Source: Ideonella sp. | GTDB lineage: Bacteria > Pseudomonadota > Gammaproteobacteria > Burkholderiales > Burkholderiaceae_C | Assembly (NCBI GenBank): GCA_016721465.1 | Contig: JADKIA010000020.1 | Coordinates: forward strand, 1 to 35,300 | DNA length: 35,300 nt | Direction of reading: 5' to 3' | In this document: in pieces, positions 1-8,139 of the stretch | How positions within the stretch are numbered: position 1 is the stretch's first letter | Layout: each line of letters starts with the position of its first letter | Notes under the pieces: generated by a model | What the model was told of the DNA's origin: nothing | The model's input: only the letters and a program-made list of their open reading frames with translations | The model's database searches: none | Position numbers and translations under genes: made by a program

Positions 1-347
1 AAGGTGGTCACCATGGCGTTGCGCAGCTGCGTGAAGAGCGAAGTCGCCGCGGGGCAATTCCACCAGCGTGGGGTTCAAGTAGTCGCGCTCGTCGCGCAGG
101 AAGTGACTGGATACTCGTCAGCTTACTCGCCACCGGCGCGCTGGTTCATCTGGCCGGCCAGCGTGAGCAGGCCACGGGCCACAACCGATCCCAGGTCCAG
201 CGCCATGTTGGTGATGGCAATGTCTTCTTCGATGATGGGCGTGCAGCCACCACTCGCCAGGCGCTGGGACAGGATCAGGCAAGTGTCGGCCGGGCGCAGC
301 ACGTATTGCGTCGGTAGGTCGCGAACAGGATGTATGGATGCCGTCAT
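1..347 (-). CDS. paaC: PaaC, phenylacetyl-CoA epoxidase structural subunit (partial, frameshifted)
   Basis: N-terminal part of the small non-catalytic subunit of the phenylacetyl-CoA 1,2-epoxidase complex (PaaABCE); the rest lies beyond the left edge. Reading leftward from the ATG at 345-347, the protein shows the family features DTCLILSQRL and EEDIAITNMALDL, then a frame break near 125-200. After the break a second frame gives PaaC-like text (SLFTQLRNAM) up to the edge. It follows paaB by about 124 bases with no overlap. The family assignment rests on motif similarity and on the order paaK-A-B-C. The frame breaks match those in the neighbouring genes and look like sequence errors rather than decay. 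Confidence 0.75.
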
Positions 348-471
348 GGTTTCAACAACCCGTGTTGGTTGCGCTGATGTGACCCAGTGGACGCCGTGGA
401 ACCGGCAACCGGAGCCACCGGCGTCGCCCCCACTGAGGAAGCGCCGCAGGCACTTCGAGGTGGGCGATGCT

Positions 472-767
472 CTACATGTGGTTCACGGAGTCAGGCAGCT
501 CGTAGAACGTGGAGTGGTAGACCTTGTCGTCGGCCGGGTCGAAGAGCTGGCCCTTCTCGTTCGGGTCGCTGGCCTGACGATGGTTCAGCGCACCGCGGAT
601 ACTCACGCCTTCCTGGCGCCGGGTGCTAGACCTGATCCCGCGCGCCAGTACTGGCCCGCCATCTTGTCGTCGGCGGCGTGCAGGCTGCCGCAGTGCTTTA
701 ATGGTTCAGGCCGGCGCGGCTGCACAGACACTTCCCACAGTGGCCATTCGTTTTGAGTGTTGCTCAT
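472..767 (-). CDS. paaB: PaaB, phenylacetyl-CoA epoxidase subunit (frameshifted)
   Basis: Small subunit that bridges PaaAC heterodimers in the phenylacetyl-CoA epoxidase. The protein starts MSNTQNEWPLWEV, continues with KHCGSLHAADDKMA, and ends in another frame with LFDPADDKVYHSTFYELPD and a final HM before the stop at 472-474. These are recognisable PaaB segments, but at least two single-base indels split the frame between about 560 and 640. Total length (296 nt) is close to the usual 94-95 codons, so the indels nearly cancel. The ATG at 765-767 overlaps the paaA stop as ATGA, which supports this start and points to translational coupling. Confidence 0.8.
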
Positions 768-1762
768 GCTGCTTGCTCAGGAGTCTTGACTTGTTTTCTG
801 GCGTGTGCCATTGCGGCCTCGCGCACCCAGGCACCGTCTCCCAGGCCTTGTTACGGGCGGCCAGGCGCTCGCGGTTGACCGGGCCGTCGCCGCCCCCACG
901 CGCCAGAGACTCGGCCCAGTCGATGGGGCCGTGGTCGTGGTGGCCGCGGGCCTCGTTCCATTCAGCTCCGTCGGGCGGGTCACGCCCAGCACATCGGCCT
1001 GCTGTTTGGTGGCGTCGATGAACTTCGAGCAAAGGTGTCGTTGCTGACGCTCGATGCCCCAGCGCATGCCGTTGGCCGATTGGGACTCTGGTCGTCCGGC
1101 GGGCCGAACATCATCAGGCAGGGCCACCACCCGGTTCACCGCGTCCTGCACCATGGCCTTCTGCTCGGGCGTGCCTTCTGCATCATCACCAACAGGCTGT
1201 CGTAGCCCTGGCGCTGGTGGAAGCTCTCCTCGCGGCAGACGCGGATCATAGCGCGGGCATACGGCGCAAACGGGCAGCGGCAGATCGGCTGGTCCAGTTT
1301 GATGGCCGCGCCGTCGACCAGCCAGCCGATGGTGCCGATGTCGGCCCAGTTGAGGGTGGGGTAGTTGAAGATCAGCCTGTACTTGGCCCTCCCCGGTGCA
1401 GCGCATCCACCAACGCATCGCGGCTGACCCCCAGGGTCTCGGCCGCGGCATACAGGTACAGGCCGTGACCGCCCTCGTCCTGGATCTTGGCCAGCCGAGG
1501 ATGGCCCCGCGGCGAGCGTGGGCGCGCGCGTCACCCAGTTGCCCTCGGGGCATGCCCACGATCTCAGGTGCGCATGCTGGCTGATCTGGCGGATCGGGGT
1601 CTTGCGGTGATCGTCGGGCATCCAGTCCTTGGGCTCGGCAAGCCGCCCTCGTCGATGTGGTCATCGAACTGCTGCTGCCGCTGCAAAGGCTTCAGCAGTC
1701 TGCAGCTTCAAGGTGCCCTCCGCCGGCTCGCGGCCATGGTGTCCATGGCTTGGGTCCCGCAT
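764..1762 (-). CDS. paaA: PaaA, phenylacetyl-CoA epoxidase catalytic subunit (frameshifted)
   Basis: Di-iron catalytic subunit of the ring-1,2-phenylacetyl-CoA epoxidase. Segments in different frames match PaaA: DWMPDDHRKTPIRQISQHAH and PEGNWVTRAPTL near the N-terminus, FNYPTLNWADIGTIGWLVDG and CRCPFAPYARAMIR in the middle, EESFHQRQGYDSLL (carrying di-iron ligand residues), and KFIDATKQQADVLGV towards the end. Several one-base indels break the frame, but total length is 333 codons, about normal for the family. I chose the ATG at 1760-1762 because AAGGAAGG lies 7-8 bases upstream; ATGs at 1744-1746 and 1735-1737 are alternatives. The stop overlaps the paaB start as ATGA. Substitution-level conservation is high, so the frame breaks look like base-calling errors. 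Confidence 0.82.
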
Positions 1763-1861
1763 GCGTTGTCCTTCCTTGGCGTGAGATCAGGCCGGCGCCG
1801 GGCCGCACCACCCAGGCCAGTCGGCCCCTGCGGTGGGCCGGTGGGCGTGGCGAATGGGAGG

Positions 1862-3073
1862 TCATTTCGGGCGTTGGTCACCACCCGGCGCGCCTTGCCG
1901 GTGAGGTGCGCTCCAGGCTGCCCGGTGCGCCGATCTTCACGCGGGTGGACACGCCCACCAGCCTCTTGATGCGGTGCTGCACGTCCTGGCGATGGCGGCC
2001 ATGTCGGCCTGCGAGGCCTGCGAGGCGGCGGGTTGCAACTCGCACAGCACCTGCACCTCGTCGAGGTGGCCATCGCGGCTGACGACGATCTGGTACTGGC
2101 CGAGAGCTTGGGCTGCGCCAGCACGGTCTCTTCGACCTGCGTCGGAACATGTTCACGCCACGGATGATCAGCATGTCGTCGGAGCGGCCGACGATCTTGC
2201 CCATGCGGCGGAAGCTGCGCGAGGTGGTGGCAGCAGGCGGGTGAGATCGCGCGTGCGGTAGCGGATGATGGGCAGCGCTTCCTTGGTGAGCGAGGTGAAC
2301 ACCAATTCGCCCTCGGCACCGTCGGGCAGCACCGCGCCGGTTTCCGGATCGATGATCTCGGCCGTGAAGTGGTCTTCCCAGATCACCAGGCCATCCTTGC
2401 TCTCGATGCACTCGTTGGCCACGCCCGGGCCCATCACTTCGCTCAGGCCATAGATGTCGACGGCGTCAATGGCGGCGCTGGTCTCGATCTCGCGGCGCAT
2501 GGCCTCGGTCCAGGGCTCGGCACCGAAGATGCCCACGGCCAGCGACATGCTGCGCGGGTCGATCCCCTGCCGCTCGTACTCCTCGATGATCACCTGCATG
2601 TAGCTGGGGTGACCATGATGATGTCCGCCGAAATCCTGGATCAGTTGCACCTGCTTCTCGGTCTGGCCGCCAGACATGGGGATCACCGTATAGCCGCCGC
2701 GCTCGGCGCCGTAGTGCGCGCCCAGGCCGCCAGTGAACAGCCCGTAGCCGTAGGCGATGTGCACGATGTCGCCGGGCCGCCCGCCAGCGGCGCGGATCGA
2801 GCGGCCCATCAGGTGCGCCCAGGTGTCGATGTCGTTCTTGGTGTAGCCCACCACGGTGGGCTTGCCGGTGGTGCCCGACGAAGCGTGGATGCGCACCACC
2901 TGCTCGCGTGGCACTGCAAACAGGCCGAAGGGTAGTTGTCGCGCAGGTCCTTCTTGCCGGTGAAGGGGAACCTGGCAATGTCGGCCAATGTCCTGCAATC
3001 CGGCCTGGATCTCGTCGCGGCTGGCGATCTCGATCGGGTCGAGGCTGGCTCGATCGGGGCACTTCACGGGCAT
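1862..3073 (-). CDS. paaK: PaaK, phenylacetate-CoA ligase (frameshifted, N-terminal segment missing)
   Basis: Activates phenylacetate to phenylacetyl-CoA with ATP and CoA, the first step of the aerobic hybrid paa pathway. Visible features are the AMP-binding loop HASSGTTGKPTVVGYT, FTGGLGAHYGAERGG, GIFGAEPWTEAMRREIE, DIYGLSEVMGPGVANEC, RYRTRDLTRLLPP, and GKIVGRSDDMLIIRGVN near the C-terminus. Restoring one base near the end gives VVTQRPK and a stop at 1862-1864. The start ATG (3071-3073) has AGGAGA 9 bases upstream. Two oddities: several one-base indels (2930-3010, about 2610-2630, 2150-2230 and 1890-2130), and loss of about 35-45 residues between SRDEIQA and the LADIARFPFTGKKDL stretch found in relatives. 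It is first in the paa operon, downstream of PaaR-like operators. Confidence 0.88.
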
Positions 3074-3112
3074 GGGCGGCGTCTCCTGGATGGGTGCGGG
3101 GTCAAATCATCG

Positions 3113-3153
3113 ACCGACCGGACGGTCAATTTTAGGGAGGCCGACCGGTCTGA
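3113..3153. promoter_or_regulatory. Two PaaR-like palindromic operators upstream of paaK
   Basis: Two related palindromes lie 27 bp apart centre to centre: ACCGACCGGACGGT at 3113-3126 and GCCGACCGGTCTGA at 3140-3153. They sit 40-80 bases upstream of the paaK start. From memory, the betaproteobacterial TetR-family repressor PaaR binds a motif like ACCGACCGGTCGGT; the first site differs at one base and the second at three. A minus-strand TTGACC (3124-3129) inside the first site could be a -35 element, so a bound repressor would block the promoter. No paaR gene is present in the window. Confidence 0.6.
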
Positions 3154-3225
3154 CGCAAGTCAAGAAGGGCCGGGGTTTACCCGCGCCGTGCGGCGCTCAA
3201 CCGCTGGGCGGCCGTGGCGCCGTTT

Positions 3226-3299
3226 CAAGGAAATGTGGCTCTGCCACTTTCCTTGATCCCCACGGGGGACGGCCGGCTTTGGCCGGCCTTGGGGCGCTC
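3226..3299 (-). repeat. Structured intergenic repeat, copy A, immediately after glgC
   Basis: About 74 bp. Read in the glgC direction it starts TGAGCGCCCCAAGG, whose TGA is the glgC stop codon. A GC-rich hairpin (arms GGCCGG and CCGGCC around AAAG), a core GTCCCCCGTGGGGATC and a terminal hairpin follow. The terminal hairpin has arms CAAGGAAA and TTTCCTTG plus an inner GTGGC/GCCAC stem. Copies B (10058-10134) and C (27424-27498) share the TGAG/GAGCGCCCCAAGG end and the core but have different hairpin sequences. It may act as a bidirectional terminator or REP-like element between glgC and paaK. Confidence 0.75.
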
Positions 3300-4546
3300 A
3301 GTGGTCGATCATGGCCTGCGTCACCAGCGTGATGCCGCGCTCGGTGATGTGAAAACCGCGTGCGCGGTCAGCGGCAACGTCCACGCCGGCGCTGAAGCCG
3401 TCCGGCAGCACGCAGCGCTTGTCGATCACCGTGCGCCACAGCCTGACATGGCGGCCGATCACCACGTTGGGCAGCACCACCGAGTCCTCGACCAGGCTGC
3501 CCTCGGACACGCGCACCTTGGAGAACAGCACCGAGCGCCGCACCTCGGCGCCGCTGACTATGCAGCCGCTGGACACCAGCGAATCCACGGCCATGCCCGC
3601 GCCGCCCGGCGCTTTCGAACACGAACTTCGCCGGCGCCAATTGGCGCTGAAGGCTCACGATCGGCCAGCTGTCGTCGTACAGGTTCAACTCGGGCACCAC
3701 ATTGGTCAGGTCGATGTTGGCGGCCCAGTAGGCGTCGAGCGTGCCCACGTCACGCCAATAGGGGTGCCCGCCCACCATGTTGACGCAGCTGGTCTCGAAA
3801 CTGTGCGCATACACCTGCGCCCGGTGGATCAGCGCCGGGATGATGTCCTTGCCGAAGTCGTGGCTGGACGTCGGGTCGGCAGCGTCGCGGGCCAGCTCGT
3901 CGATCAGGAAGGCGGCGTTGAACACGTACACCCCCATGCTCGCCAGGGCGTGCGTGGGGCGTTCGGCAGCGCTTGCGGCTTCGACGGTTTCTCCTCGAAG
4001 CCGGTGATGCGCCGCTGGCGTCTGTGGCCATCACGCCCGGTTGGGTGGCATCCTCCACCGGCACTTCAGGCAGGCCACCGACATGTCGGCACCGCGCTCG
4101 ACGTGTTCGGCCAGCATCACGGTGTAGTCCATCTTGTAGACGTGGTCACCGGCCAGCACCAGCACCAGATCGGGCCGGGACTCGCGCACGATGTCGGCGT
4201 TCTGCCACACGGCGTTGGCCGTGCCGCTGTACCAGCGCTCGCCGTGTTGCTGCTGCGCCGGCACCACATCGACATACTCACCCAGCGTGGCGGCCAGGAA
4301 GCCCCAGCCGCGCTCGATGTGGCGGATCAGGCTCTGCGCCTTGTACTGCGTGAGCACGCCGATGTGGCGAATGCCGGAGTTGACGCAATTGCTCAGCGCG
4401 AAATCGATGATCTTCAGCTTGCCCGCGAAAGGCACCGCCGGTTTGGCGCGTCGATCGGTCAACTGGTGCAGGCGGCTGCCTCGGCCGCCCGCCAGCACGA
4501 TGGCGTAGGTGCGTTGGGCAAGGTGGAACTTGTGCAGGTCGCTCAT
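3298..4546 (-). CDS. glgC: GlgC, glucose-1-phosphate adenylyltransferase (frameshifted)
   Basis: Makes ADP-glucose from glucose-1-phosphate and ATP for glycogen synthesis. The N-terminal piece holds the nucleotidyltransferase signature VLAGGRGSRLHQLTDRRAKP, then FALSNCVNSGI, GTANAVWQNADI and LVLAGDHVYKMDY. A middle piece in another frame has MGVYVFNAAFLIDEL and GGHPYWRDVGTLDAYWAAN. The C-terminal piece, again in another frame, is the left-handed beta-helix domain (SSGCIVSGAEVRRSVLFSKV). Frame changes fall near 4060, near 3940-3985 and near 3600. Total length of 416 codons is normal. The start has GGGAG about 9 bases upstream. No other glycogen gene is adjacent. The stop codon is the first triplet of repeat copy A. 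Confidence 0.85.
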
Positions 4547-4782
4547 GGTCCGCTCCCAGTCTGGTCGGTCGATGAGAGAAGACTATGCCGACAGGGGTTG
4601 GGTTCCTTGCCTGAAGTCAAGCCTTGCCAGAAGCAAGGTCGGGGGCCGATCAAGCCTGCGCCAGAGCAAACTGGCGGTGGCCGCATGGATGCGACGCCGC
4701 CGGCGCAGCACGCCTCGGGGCGGGCCATTCACAATCCCACCACCCGTGCATTCCGCCGGGCCTGCGAAGAAAGCACCGCGCC

Positions 4783-5736
4783 ATGCCCATCCAGTGGTTT
4801 CCGGGTCACATGCACTCGACCCAGAAAGCCATCGCCGAGCGCATGCCCGAAATCGATGTCGTCATCGAGCTGCTCGACGCTCGGCTGCCCGGCTCCAGCG
4901 CCAACCCGCTGCTGGCGCGGTTGACCGGTGGCAAGCCGTCGTTGAAGGTGCTGAACAAGCAGGACCTGGCGGAGCCCGCGCTCACCGCGCTTTGGCTGGC
5001 CCACTACCAGGCCCGGCCCGGCACCAAGGCCCTGGCGCTCGATGCTGGCGAGACGGCGCCCGCGCGGCAACTGATCCCGGCCTGCCGCGCGCTGGCACCG
5101 CTGCGCGGCGGCATGGTCAAGCCGCTGCGGGTGCTGATCTGCGGCATCCCCAACGTGGGCAAGTCCACGCTGATCAACACGCTGCTCGGCCAGCGTTCGG
5201 CCAAGACCGGTGACGAGCCCGGCATCACCAAGATCGAGCAGCGCCTGGTGCTGGCCAATGACTTCTACCTGTTCGACACGCCCGGCATGCTGTGGCCGCG
5301 CATCGAGGTGGAGCGCAGCGGCTACCACCTCGCTGCCAGCGGCGGCATCGGACGCAACGCCTACGACGGGCCCGAGGTGGCCTTGGCGCTGCTGGCCAAC
5401 GTGAGATCGCGCCACGGCGATCGGCTGCAGCTTCGCTACAAGCTGGGCGAGCTCGTCGGCCTCAGCGACGAAGCCTTGCTGGCCGACATCGGCCGCAAGC
5501 GCGGGGGCCTGCTGCCCGGGGGGCAGGTGAACCTGCAAAAGGCGGCGGAGATCGCGCTCACCGATTTCCGCACCGGCGCATGGGGTCGCATCACGCTGGA
5601 ATCACCGGAAGAGTTCTTGCAGTGGCAGGCGGGCGCAGTGGCTGCAGATGCCGAGCGCCAGGCGCAGCGGGCCGCGCGCAACAAGCGCAAGCCCAAGCAG
5701 CACGCGACGGGCGCCGCGAAGGCCCCGAGCGATTGA
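4783..5736 (+). CDS. rbgA: RbgA/YlqF-like circularly permuted ribosome-assembly GTPase
   Basis: GTPase acting in assembly of the large ribosomal subunit; intact, 317 residues. G motifs occur in the permuted order typical of YlqF/RbgA: NKQD (G4, residues 58-61), then GIPNVGKST (G1, 121-129), then DTPG (G3, 165-168). The N-terminus MPIQWFPGHM is the family signature, so I chose the ATG at 4783 over longer in-frame extensions. The C-terminal tail from about residue 285 is rich in Arg, Lys and Ala. The 236-bp gap to divergent glgC carries only a small hairpin (CCTTGC/GCAAGG, 4622-4638), which could belong to either leader. Confidence 0.92.
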   Translation: MPIQWFPGHMHSTQKAIAERMPEIDVVIELLDARLPGSSANPLLARLTGGKPSLKVLNKQDLAEPALTALWLAHYQARPGTKALALDAGETAPARQLIPACRALAPLRGGMVKPLRVLICGIPNVGKSTLINTLLGQRSAKTGDEPGITKIEQRLVLANDFYLFDTPGMLWPRIEVERSGYHLAASGGIGRNAYDGPEVALALLANVRSRHGDRLQLRYKLGELVGLSDEALLADIGRKRGGLLPGGQVNLQKAAEIALTDFRTGAWGRITLESPEEFLQWQAGAVAADAERQAQRAARNKRKPKQHATGAAKAPSD

Positions 5737-5841
5737 AAGGCCGGGGTCGCGGCGGCCGGGGCGTTCGAAGTTCTGCAGGCTGGACGACGGCGCTGCCTGG
5801 CGCGACACTGTGCGCCTGCCGCTGATCCACCGGAGCCCCAG

Positions 5842-7078
5842 ATGGCGCGACAAACCCTGCCCCCTGCCGCTGCAAAAGCCCGCGCCGCCTCGCCGGGTCG
5901 AAGCGCCGCCAAGCCTTCGACCGCCACCAAGCCGCGCAAGACCGCACCGCGCCAGGTGGTGGTGCTGGTGGCCACGCGCAAAGGCGCCTGGTTCTTCCAC
6001 AGCGATGACAAGCGCAAGCGCTGGCGCGTGGACGGGCCGCATTTCCTCGGTCACACCATCAGCCACGTGCAGCTGGACCCGCGCGACGGCCGCACGCTGC
6101 TGGCTGCGGCCAAGACAGGACACCTGGGGCCGACGATCTTCCGCTCCAGCAACGGTGGCCGCAGCTGGAAGGAGGCGACCCAGCCGCCGGCCCTTCGCCA
6201 AGGCGCCCGAGGGCACAGTGGGCCGGGCGGTGGACCACACGTTCTGGCTCACGCCCGGCCACGCCAGCGAGCGCGGCAGCTGGTACGCAGGCACCTCGCC
6301 GCAGGGGCTGTTTCGTTCGCAGGACGGTGGCGACACCTGGGCCCCGCTGGCCGGCATCAACGATGACCCGCAGTACCGCGAGTGGATGGGCAACGCGCAG
6401 GACGGCACGCCGGATGGTCCCAAGCTGCATTCCATCCTCGTCGATCCGCGCGATGCGGAGCACCTGTACTTCGCCATGTCCAGCGGCGGCGTGCACGAGT
6501 CCACCGATGGCGGACGCCACTGGCACACGCTGGTCAAGGGGCTGGAGGTGGTGGAAGGCTTCGACGTGTCCATGCTCACCTTCCACGACCCCCACGTGGT
6601 GCGCCTGTGCCCCAGCCACCCCGATCGGCTGTACCAGCAGAACCACTGCGGCATCTACCGCCTGGATCGCCCCGGCGACACCTGGTTGCGCGTGGGCCGC
6701 AAGATGCCCAAGCGCGTGGGCGACATCGGCTTCCCGATGGTGGTGCACCCGCGCAACCCCGACGTGGCCTGGGTGTTTCCGATGGACGGCACCAGCGTGT
6801 GGCCGCGCACCAGTCCGCAAGGCCAGCCGGCCGCTTACATCACGCGCAATGGCGGCAAGACCTGGCAGCGGCAGGCCGTCGGCTTGCCCGAGTCCCAAGC
6901 CTGGTGGACCATCAAACGCCAGGCCATGACGGCCGATGCGCTTGAGCTGCCCGCCCTGTACCTGGGCACCACGCAAGGCGAGCTGTGGCTGGGCCGCGGC
7001 GAGGGTGAGCGCTGGAGCTGCATTGCGCGCCATTTGCCGGAGATCTACGCCGTCGAGGTGGGCGAGCTGGCGCCGTGA
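5842..7078 (+). CDS. Asp-box (BNR/sialidase-like) beta-propeller protein, one frameshift
   Basis: About 412 residues once one frame change near 6186 is bridged. It has at least four Asp-box motifs (SxDxGxTW type): RSSNGGRSW, RSQDGGDTW, ESTDGGRHW and ITRNGGKTW, which mark blades of a sialidase/VPS10-like propeller. There is no signal peptide; the first 35 residues are Ala/Pro/Lys rich. Databases often name such proteins exo-alpha-sialidase, but I see no catalytic Arg triad or Tyr/Glu pair to justify an enzyme call. A MoaD/ThiS-like gene follows 52 bases later, and as I recall this pair recurs in other proteobacteria. Function unknown. Confidence 0.8.
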
Positions 7079-7130
7079 CGATGGCCTCGGTGCGGCGGCC
7101 AACAGGGTGCGGCCTAAGGCGCGGGCCTCC

Positions 7131-7430
7131 ATGCAAGTGCTGATCCCGTCCGCGCTGCAGTCCTACACCGGCGCCTCGCGTGTGCAGGCCAGCGGCGCCA
7201 CCCTGGGCGAGGTGCTGGCCGACCTGGACCGCCAGTTCCCCGGACTGCGCTTTCGCATGGTGGACGAGCAGGACCGGCTGCGCCCGCACATGCGCGTGTT
7301 TGTCGAGGGCCTGGCCCTGCACGACCTGGCGCACGCGCTGCCGCCAGGCGCCGGGGTGAACATCGTGCAGGCGCTCAGCGGGGGTGACTGGGCGGGCGCT
7401 GGGCCGTGCTCGGACATACTGCAACGATGA
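7131..7430 (+). CDS. MoaD/ThiS-family ubiquitin-like protein
   Basis: Small beta-grasp protein of 99 residues as read. The body (ATLGEVLADLDRQFPGLRFR, RPHMRVFVEG, GVNIVQALSGG) fits sulfur-carrier proteins of the MoaD/ThiS type, whose function needs a free C-terminal Gly-Gly. Here SGG is followed by 14 extra residues. The reason is visible: a run of five G at 7380-7384. With six G the frame would read Ser-Gly-Gly-stop, giving an 85-residue protein with a perfect C-terminus. The extension is therefore probably a homopolymer error. No moaE, thiG or E1-like gene lies nearby, so its partner may be the upstream propeller or an enzyme elsewhere. Confidence 0.8.
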   Translation: MQVLIPSALQSYTGASRVQASGATLGEVLADLDRQFPGLRFRMVDEQDRLRPHMRVFVEGLALHDLAHALPPGAGVNIVQALSGGDWAGAGPCSDILQR

Positions 7431-8113
7431 TCTCCACCAAACTCGACGGCAAGCGGGTGCTGCTCACCCAGTGCAAGGACTTCATGGGCCCGGTGCTGAC
7501 CGAGGTCTTCGAGCGAGCCAGCGCCACCGTGATCGGCGACGAGCGCGCGCTGGACCAGGACCCGGGGCTGCCCAAGGCGATCGTCGAGGCCGCCGGGCGG
7601 GTCGACGTGCTGCTGGTGCACCTGGCGATGCCGGCGCCCAGCACGCCGGCTGGCGACATCGACGACGCAGAGTGGCGCAGCGTGTTCGCCCACCTGGTCG
7701 ACCCGATGCCCCGGCTGGTGGCCGCGGTGCTGCCGCAGATGACCCTGCGCCGACAGGGCCGCATCCTGGTGATGGGCAGCGCGGCGGCACTGCGCGGCCA
7801 GAAGCGCACCGGCAGCTACAGCGCGGCGCGGGGCGCACAGCTGGCCTACGTGCAGGCGGTGGGTCTGGAGCTGGCGCCGCTGGGCATCCAGCTCAACGCC
7901 ATTGCGCAGAACTTCGTGGCCAACCCCACCTACTACGGGCCCGAGGTGCAGGCCAACCCGCGCTTCCAGGAACGGCTGAAGCGCGAGGTGCCGCTGGGCC
8001 GGCTGGTCAGTGCGGAAGAGGACGCGCTGTATGCGGCCTATCTCTGCAGCGACGCTGCGGCCTGCTTCGTCGGCCAGGCCTTCCCGATCAGCGGCGGCTG
8101 GGCCAACCGCTGA
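7427..8113 (+). CDS. Halohydrin dehalogenase-like protein of the SDR fold
   Basis: 228 residues, intact. The Rossmann glycine motif of dehydrogenases is replaced by TQCKDFMG (Thr14, Phe19, Gly21), an exact T-x4-F-x-G. The catalytic set is Ser118, Tyr131, Arg135, an exact S-x12-Y-x3-R, with Arg where dehydrogenases have Lys. Both patterns are the published signatures of halohydrin dehalogenases (HheA-G), which convert vicinal halohydrins to epoxides and open epoxides with small anions, without NAD(P). FVANPTYYGPEV and the C-terminal VGQAFPISGGW also fit. The ATG at 7427 overlaps the upstream stop as read (ATGA). An FAD monooxygenase follows after 26 bases. Activity and natural substrate are inferred. 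Confidence 0.82.
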   Translation: MISTKLDGKRVLLTQCKDFMGPVLTEVFERASATVIGDERALDQDPGLPKAIVEAAGRVDVLLVHLAMPAPSTPAGDIDDAEWRSVFAHLVDPMPRLVAAVLPQMTLRRQGRILVMGSAAALRGQKRTGSYSAARGAQLAYVQAVGLELAPLGIQLNAIAQNFVANPTYYGPEVQANPRFQERLKREVPLGRLVSAEEDALYAAYLCSDAAACFVGQAFPISGGWANR

Positions 8114-8139
8114 GCGGGCCACCCCCCCATCGATCCAAC

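Noticed and set aside
1..3073. paa genes as true pseudogenes
   Set aside because: Motifs are well kept, overlaps such as ATGA survive, and equally dense breaks occur in unrelated genes at the other window end.
3226..3299. Repeat copies as integron attC sites
   Set aside because: They lack the RYYYAAC/GTTRRRY core ends, no integrase is visible, and the genes between them are not cassette-like.
5842..7078. Naming the propeller a sialidase
   Set aside because: Only Asp-box structural repeats are visible; no catalytic residues of sialidases could be placed.
7427..8113. Calling this protein a generic SDR dehydrogenase
   Set aside because: The cofactor-binding glycines and the catalytic Lys are both replaced in the exact halohydrin dehalogenase pattern.
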